A DNA stretch of 64,000 nt, from contig OY743168.1 of NCBI GenBank assembly GCA_963555705.1, positions 96,698,925-96,762,924 on the forward strand, given 5' to 3'. Below the pieces are notes generated by a model, which was given only the letters and a program-made list of their open reading frames with translations, made no database searches and was not told the DNA's origin. The stretch is from Ligustrum vulgare. Lineage: Eukaryota; Streptophyta; Magnoliopsida; Lamiales; Oleaceae. A program made the position numbers and the translations under genes. Below, one piece after another: positions 57,780 through 64,000 of this stretch (positions are counted from its first letter, which is position 1; every line of letters starts with the position of its first letter).

Positions 57780-58501
57780 TATAATTGTGGCACAATCAAC
57801 ATATTGGGAGACATAGTACTGGTTCATAATATTGGATATTGGTTAATAAGTCGATAAATCAAGAAATTGATTTAGTATCGAAAAACTGACTAAAGCGACT
57901 TCGTGTCGACTTCGGCTAAATACTCAAAAGCTTGGCTCAATCCGTTTAGGCAAAATTGTTTGCCGCTTCGAGGGGCACAAACGGATTATAACCGTGCGGC
58001 CGCACGGTTGTTCGGTGAAAAGACACATTTTCATAAAGGGTGTATGGTTTGACCTCAACAATTTCGTCCACATCCTTTCATGGTCTATAAATAGGACCCT
58101 TTGGGTGTCCTATTCCTCACAATTTGATATGCAAAACATATATCATCCTCTCTTCTCTCTAAAATCAATATTATAGCATTTGTTGTTTTTTGATTTTCTT
58201 TCATTTCATCTTTAGAGTACATATACCAAATTTTGGTTCATTGTACTTGTATTTTGGAGTGCTACAAACACAAGTGAAGCCGTTGTATCTTGGGAGTCGA
58301 TTGCTGGAATCCGTAGGCACCATTGCGGGGCAAATTCGACTTAAGGACAAAGAGTCCAACTCTTGTCTTGGTTTTGTCCCTACTTTTCTTCTTCTTCTTC
58401 TTGTTTGTAATTTCCTTACCGTTACTATGTCTAATTTTCGGCACGAATTTACAAACTATCATTCTACTTATTTTGGCGTAGATTCACAAATTTCTCCAAC
58501 A
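57780..58501 (+). mobile_element. Probable 5' LTR of a copia element
   Basis: Ends TTTCTCCAACA at 58501. The last 180 bp recur at 59549-59727. It contains a TATA-like TCTATAAATAGG near 58084. The left boundary is not fixed, and no clear primer-binding site follows. Confidence 0.5.
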
Positions 58502-58625
58502 ATCTTAAGTCGAATTCTCTATATTTTGTGAAAGTGACATTCTTGTTTGGTTAAACTTGTTAAGTTTAACTTCTTCTACACTTCTATTTTTGTTTTGGTT
58601 GATCTTTTATTTTACGTAAACAGAA

Positions 58626-59440
58626 ATGAATACGGTTCTTAATACTGATACTACTTTGAATAATACTTCGAACATGGCAACTTCTGAAGGAAGTGTTTCT
58701 ACCGGTGTCATTCCTCCCGTTGTGAATACAACTACTACTAATGTGATTTCTCCGGTTGTGGATGCCCCTACTATCGTACATTCAAGCTCTGTTTCACACG
58801 GGGAAAAGTTGGAGAAATTTGTAGGGGTTGATTTCAAAAGGTGGCAACGGAAATGTTGTTTTATCTAACAACCCTCAACTTGGCGAAATTCTTGAATGAA
58901 GATCCTTCCGCCATACAAGAAGGGGAAAACAATAGGGTATCATTGATTGCTTTGGATGCTTGGAAACATTCAGACTTCTTATACAAGAATTACATTCTTA
59001 ATGACTTGGACAACGCCTTATACAATGTATATTGCTCCAAGAAATCTGCAAAGGAACTATGAGAATCCTTGAAAAAGAAGTACAAGACCGAAGATGTCGG
59101 AACAAAGAAGTTCATTGTGGGAAAGTTCTTGAACTACAAAATGGTAGACTCGAAGACCGTCATCAGTCAAGTGCAAGAATTGCAAGTCATACTCCATGAC
59201 ATTCATGCGGAAAATATGTCCGTGAGCGAATCATTTCAAGCGGCTGCAATTATCGAGAAACTTCCACCCATGTGGAGGGACTTCAAAAACTATCTCAAGT
59301 ACAAGCGTGAGGAGATGAACATTGAAGAACTTGTGGTCCGATTAAGGATTGAAGAAGACAACCGAAGTTCGGAAAAACGAGTTGGGAATAGCATACAACA
59401 AGCAAAGGCAAATGTGGTGGAATCTAGCAACAACAAATGA
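58626..59440 (+). pseudogene. Ty1/copia gag, frameshifted
   Basis: Starts MNTVLNTDTTLNNTSNMATS, then FVGVDFKRWQRK. A one-base shift near 58845 passes to the frame reading MLFYLTTLNLAKFLNEDPSA, LDAWKHSDFLYKNYILNDLD and LYNVYCSKKSAKEL. A TGA at 59060-59062 stands where the family has Trp. The frame then goes on ESLKKKYKTEDVGTKKFIVG, VISQVQELQVILHDIHAENM, IIEKLPPMWRDFKNYLKYK, VVRLRIEEDNRSSEKR, AKANVVESS. Just beyond, about 59490-59535, a CCHC-like knuckle NCYNSGKAGHRYKC has lost one Cys. Protease, integrase and reverse transcriptase are absent. Confidence 0.85.
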
Positions 59441-59548
59441 AAGAAAAGAAAGCATTCCGTTGAACCAACAAAGAAGAATGCAAAGAAGTTTAAGGGAAAT
59501 TGTTATAATAGTGGAAAGGCTGGACATCGCTATAAATGTTGGCTTGGG

Positions 59549-59727
59549 ATTGCGGGGCAAATTCGACTTAAGGACAAAGAGTCCAACTCTTACCTCGGCT
59601 TTGTCCCTACTTTTCTTCTTCTTCTTGTTTGTAATTTCCTTACCGTTACTCTGTCCAATTTTCAGCACGGATTTACAAACTATCATTCTACTTATTTTGG
59701 CGTCACTATTCACAAATTCTTCCAACA
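59549..59727 (+). repeat. Truncated 3' LTR fragment of the copia element
   Basis: Near-copy of 58322-58501 (ATTGCGGGGCAAATTCGAC...CTTCCAACA), joined directly to the end of gag. The whole pol region and the first part of the 3' LTR have been deleted. Confidence 0.8.
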
Positions 59728-59988
59728 CATAACAAGTGTACTGCAACTATAACAAAATTTTAGAGATCTAAATATAATCCATGGTGTGACACAAATTTCT
59801 ATTTCTTTTAGTCATTAAAGAAAAAAGAGGGATAATAATAAATTATCAACATGAAAATATTGCAAGGCGATGCATCAGTTCAGGTTAAGGGGTTGCAGTT
59901 ACCTAGGCTTCTCAAGCAAAAAACAAAAAGCTTTTCCTGTGTTTAGCCATGCATCTTAACAAATTACAAATCATACCAAAACATAAAG

Positions 59989-60823
59989 TGATGTGATCCA
60001 GACCACGAATACAAGTCCGCACAAAGAGACGTTGACGATCAAAGGAGGACCGATGACTCGATTGTAAACGAAGAGGGCCAATGAAGCAATGGACAAGCTA
60101 GTACAAGAAACAATGGTCAAAACAATGTTCGTGTCATCAAAAGAAACAAGTTCCATGTTGGGACCGAGTCAAAACGGCGAGTGGATCAACCTCATTCAAG
60201 CCGTCGAAGAAAATTTGGAAATTTCAAGTTACGGCCGTAACATATATTTCTTACGGCCATAACGAGTTCACTGCTGAAATTGATATTGCGAGAAATAAGG
60301 GATTATGGCCTTAAGTGCTGAGGGTCACGGCCGTAAAGGAGTCACTGCTCAAAAACTGAGTTTTGGAAATTTTGGACTTACGGTCGTAAGTGTGAATCAA
60401 TAATCAAGTTATGGCCATAAAGGAAGTAGTCACGGCCGTAAATGTCAATACGTGTAATTTTAGGATTTTTATTTCTTTCCTAATATAATTAAAACTCTTA
60501 AGCCAGGTTTTGACCCTATTTATAGGGAAGTAATTTTTATTATTATTCAGACAACTTTGATATTATTATTGTGAGGCTATATTACTTTCAACAACCTTAT
60601 TCTTCATTGAATAAAATTCGAACTTGCGAGTTATTCTTGTTTGTTCAAACTTGGGTGAGATTTATTTTTATTGTGATCAAGAGGTTAACATATCAATCGA
60701 TTGTGTTGGTTGCTTGGTTCAATTAATTTGAATCAATCTCTAAATCGTGGTTCTTTGACGTTCTTGAGTCGATTCTAATATTTTGTGGGTTGCGTAACTA
60801 TAATTGCTACGTGGTTTGCATCA
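59989..60823 (+). mobile_element. Solo LTR, gypsy-type, with CGGCCG palindrome array
   Basis: TGATGTGATCC...GGTTTGCATCA, 835 bp, with perfect target duplication TAAAG (59984-59988, 60824-60828). Palindrome-type sites at 60229, 60251, 60303, 60325, 60378, 60409 and 60430. No internal region. Confidence 0.92.
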
Positions 60824-61536
60824 TAAAGTCAGCTCCATGAATCAATCATATATTATGAACAAGAATCTAGCTTGAACGCATACATGCATGTTTAATCGTG
60901 AACCTTAAGAGCATGAACAATTATTCACGAAGAAATATAGCATATAATTTTATTTTATTTTTTTTTCATTTTTTAAATATTAAATACACATTAGTTACTA
61001 TTCTTGAGCAATCAATCAAACTTAAAAATAAGAACAAAAACAAAAACAAAAACTATATATCATTACCATCACATGCCTTTTTGGAACAATCCTTGAGAAC
61101 TATAGATACAAGGCTCTAGGGACGGGGCAGTGGAGACCGTCAAGGTCGCGGTTCAACTAATATGATTTACTTTGGTTAACCATGTATTCAACTAATATGA
61201 TTTATGTATAAAGTAGCCTATTTGAAACAATGATACTCATTTCCCTCTTCATCGTTGTTACTATTTTATTAGTAACTGTGATCCAAACAAAACCATAATA
61301 ATAAATAAAAAGTAAGATAAAAAAATATAAGTAAAATAATTAAAAAAAAAAAAAAGATTGAAGGAATAAACACACGAGAAAAGGAGAAAAACAAAAACAA
61401 AACCTCTTTAAAAAAATAAAAATATATAAATAAATCGAGGGTTGAGAGTTGAGTTCCGGGAGCTGAGAGTCGATAGTCAAGAGTTGAGCTTTGAAAGATG
61501 AAATTTAAGAAACAAGAAATGAGAGTTGAGATTTAA
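60824..61536. other. Intergenic with SINE remnant
   Basis: AT-rich; apart from the SINE 3' piece at 61110-61160 nothing is recognised. Confidence 0.4.
61110..61160 (+). repeat. SINE 3' fragment
   Basis: GGCTCTAGGGACGGGGCAGT, GGAGACCGTCAAGGTCGCGG and TTCAACTAA parallel the body of the SINE at 10975-11205 (GTTCTAGGGATTGGACAGTG, AGACCATCAAGGTTGCTG). The pol III promoter part is missing. Confidence 0.6.
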
Positions 61537-62225
61537 GGCTGCGTTCTCTTTGGCTTTTTTCAGTCGTTTTCCGTTTTCCTTTTTCCGAAAATGTGGAAAA
61601 CGCTTTCTCTTGCACCGTTTTCGAGAAAAAATTTCGAAAACGTTTTCCAAATTTTGTAAAGGAAATGGAAAACGGAGAATTCACGTTTTCCACATTTTCC
61701 ATTCATTTGAACTAAAAAAAAGGAAAACGCACATTTTCCCATTTTTCGCGTTTTCGTTTAAAAAAAAAATCCTAAAAAATTTGAAATTTGTCAAAATTTG
61801 TCATTTTAATTACATTATTGGTCCCCGATTTTCAAAATTTGCCATTTTAATCCTCAAATTTTAAAATTTCTTTCGAAAATACCCTAATTTATTTGCAACT
61901 TAGGTCTTTCAACTTTAGATTTTCTTGCACATTAGTCCGAAAATTGTACTTTTTTTTCAATTTAGTCCGTCCCGTATTTGCTTTATAGGTCATTGTCTTC
62001 AAACATATATAACTTTTGATTTACAACTTCGAATTGTACTCCGTTTTTTGCGTCGAACTCCAAATTCAACAATCTTTCTTATGATGTATCATGTGCTCAA
62101 TTATTAAACATTTCTTTTTTACTTTTGTATTATAGAAAATTAGGGCATCATTGATGAACGTATAAATTTTTGAACTTTTTTGACATAACCAAATATGACA
62201 TCTCTATTTCATTTATATTGTGTAT

Positions 62226-62288
<63 letters not shown>

Positions 62289-62629
62289 TGTAATATAATT
62301 ACAAGTGCACAAAGTGTGTGTTTGGTATTATTTAAAAAGAATTTTTTTCAAGTGAATAGTAATATTTAGGGGAATGGATGATTGATATTTAGTTGAAAAG
62401 TCAAATATTATGGACCTCATTTTTAATGAGACTCAAACAAGGGAAAAATAATTTTCTGGAAAAAAATCTAAACAGAACTTTTTTCCAGCATTTCATTTTC
62501 GAGAACAGTTTTCAGAAATAACAAATCAAACGCGTTTTCAGCAATTTTAAAAACATTCAGAGAAAACGAAAATCAGAAAACATTTTCGAAAATAAAAACA
62601 GAAAACCGAAATATAAAGAGAACGCAGCC
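61537..62629. mobile_element. Long-arm Harbinger-type element
   Basis: Perfect 15 bp inverted ends GGCTGCGTTCTCTTT with TAA on both sides (61534-61536, 62630-62632). Arms of 150-200 bp rich in GTTTTCCG/CGGAAAAC continue the inverted repeat imperfectly. 1,093 bp, no transposase; the clearest member of the family also seen at 9717 and 22769. Confidence 0.85.
62226..62286. repeat. AT dinucleotide microsatellite
   Basis: About 30 uninterrupted AT units inside the Harbinger-type element. Confidence 0.9.
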
Positions 62630-62863
62630 TAAGTTTTGGTTTTTACAAAGGAGAATGAGAACTAGGGCCTGAGAAATGAATCGTGAATTGAGAATCCGGT
62701 GTTAGGGAGTAGAGAGTGAAGAGTGGATATGAGTGTCGAGAGTCGAAAAATAAAATCAAATGAATGAGAAATTGGAGTTGAATTGAGAATTGGAAAAAAA
62801 AATGGAAACATGAAGAGGGGGAAAAAAACGCAAGATAACCAAAATATTAGAGGAAAAAAATTA

Positions 62864-63081
62864 TGGATGTGTTTGATTAGGAAGTGGAAAATAGGGATGG
62901 AATTTCAATTCCCATACCCCATAAGGAATTCTAATTCCTCGAATTCAACGAAAATTTAGTCAAATTGTGAGCGAGTGAAATTCAAAGTACATGGAAAATA
63001 TAAATGTGTTTGATTGGAAGATGAAAATTTTGAGTGGAAAATACATTTTCCATGAAATTTCAATGACTATCAAACACACTC
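62864..63081. mobile_element. Probable Harbinger-type MITE
   Basis: Left TGGATGTGTTTGATTAGG and right GACTATCAAACACACTC are inverted; the flanks are TTA on the left and CTA-like on the right. The interior has the TGGAAAAT text of the 19131/26952 family. Confidence 0.5.
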
Positions 63082-63266
63082 TAAAATGCAATCAACATTA
63101 TAAGATCCCGTTTGGTATCGACCATTTTTTCAAGTTTTGGGGAATTTTGGTTGCGTACACTTAAAAAGTTATTGAAAATAGGCCATGGCCCAATAATCGC
63201 AACCCACTAAACCGGCCCAACCCAAATAGGTCAGGGTTGGATCAGTTTAAAAAAAAATTCGATTTA

Positions 63267-63627
63267 GAGCATCTATAATGATTTATGAATTGTGAAAAAA
63301 ACCATTGCTACATAGGAAAAACAAATAATAATTTAAACATTTCATCTTCAATAGTTAGTTTTCATGCCTATATGATGTTGATGTAGCATGAATTAATTCT
63401 TGTGCTATGTCTAAATATAGATAATGTGCTAGACAAAGTGGATAGACAAATGTTAATTTTTCATTTATTTAAGCTAAGAAAATGATGTTAATTTGATGAC
63501 ATGTGTACATATAAAAAATTGTAGACAAAGATCATTAGAGATAAGTTTTAAATTTCATTATTTATTTTATGGACATGAGTGAAATATCCACATAGATCAA
63601 AATATACATAAATCATTAGAAATGCTC
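63267..63627. mobile_element. MITE with GAGCAT ends
   Basis: GAGCATCTATAATGATTTATG at the left pairs with the complement of the right end (CATAAATCATTAGAAATGCTC, three mismatches); TTA on both sides (63264-63266, 63628-63630). The right arm is partly duplicated again at about 63645-63722. Confidence 0.7.
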
Positions 63628-64000
63628 TTAGTCAGTTTGCATTTTAAATTCCATTATCTATTTTATGGACATGAGTGACATAGATCAAAATATACATAAA
63701 TCATTAGAAATTCTCTTAGTCAGTTTACATTTTAAAACACTCCTAAACCGATAGAAAGCAAACCTACTTTCATCTCAGAAGCAGAGCAGTCCTCTCACCT
63801 CTATTGTTGCCTTGTCCCACCAAACCATCGTAGCTCGTTCAAAAAAGGAAGACGAGGCTAGTAGAGGTAGAGACAATAGAAAAAGAACCATATCCCACAA
63901 ATAATCTCCATTAAAAAGTCAAAAAATTTGGGTCCGATGCAAATCGAAATCAAAGAAGATAATTCAATTCACCTTTGGATTTTTTATTTTAAACTTCTAT
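63628..64000. other. Window end, no supported gene
   Basis: The duplicated MITE arm occupies the first about 95 bases; the rest is mixed-composition sequence without recognisable features. Confidence 0.4.

Overview
The window is AT-rich plant nuclear DNA, most likely from a eudicot with a repeat-rich genome. The evidence is spliced genes with GT-AG introns, homologues of typical plant proteins, tRNA-derived SINEs, Ty3/gypsy and copia LTR elements, and hAT, PIF/Harbinger and Mutator DNA transposons. Only two host genes are recognisable and both lie on the minus strand. One (3760-6827) is the first seven exons of a plant PPIP5K/VIH inositol pyrophosphate kinase. The other (26422-34506) is a complete 16-exon gene for a plastid/mitochondrial-type HI0933-family FAD oxidoreductase, whose reading frame I could follow through all exons (472 codons).

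Layout. 1-690: an unrecognised minus-strand open frame that runs off the window. 1095-2340: a short tandem repeat split by a 1.1 kb hAT element (8 bp TSD) that carries a fragment of a PIP2 aquaporin gene. 3010-3405: LTR plus primer-binding site. 3760-6827: VIH exons. 7725-9245: degenerate tandem array. 9717-10683: long-TIR Harbinger element. 10975-11205: SINE. 11733-13137: solo LTR. 13803-18212: solo LTR pierced by a 3.4 kb hAT with a decayed transposase. 19131-24660: several MITEs, one carrying a solo LTR. 24690-26095: probable Pack-MULE. 26422-34506: flavoprotein gene, with a 4 kb intron built from a MITE, a solo LTR, two copies of a hAT element in a 1.16 kb duplication, and another MITE. 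35021-35807: hAT. About 35970-41700: PIF/Harbinger element with a broken Myb/SANT ORF and an intact-looking DDE transposase. 42260-42910: minisatellite. 43212-47248: rearranged gypsy element with an extra inverted LTR. 47941-48599: another LTR. 49479-54671: complete minus-strand gypsy element (TSD AAGCT) lacking its reverse transcriptase, lying in Mutator transposase remains (54690-55970). 57780-59727: copia fragment with gag. 59989-60823: solo LTR. 61537-63627: more Harbinger-type elements.

The most unusual signal is in the LTRs. LTRs of several gypsy groups (11733, 43212, 45787, 46617 inverted, 47941, 59989) carry arrays of the 12 bp palindrome TTACGGCCGTAA, mostly as pairs whose starts are 20-23 bp apart and whose linkers are unrelated. 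A related solo LTR at 29784 has the same paired layout built from a different palindrome (CGATCG), and the 53864 LTR uses CGGTCGACCG. Layout and self-complementarity are kept while the sequence changes, which suggests a structural role (RNA hairpin, RNA dimerisation, or a helically phased protein platform). All coordinates and splice sites here come from reading the sequence by eye.
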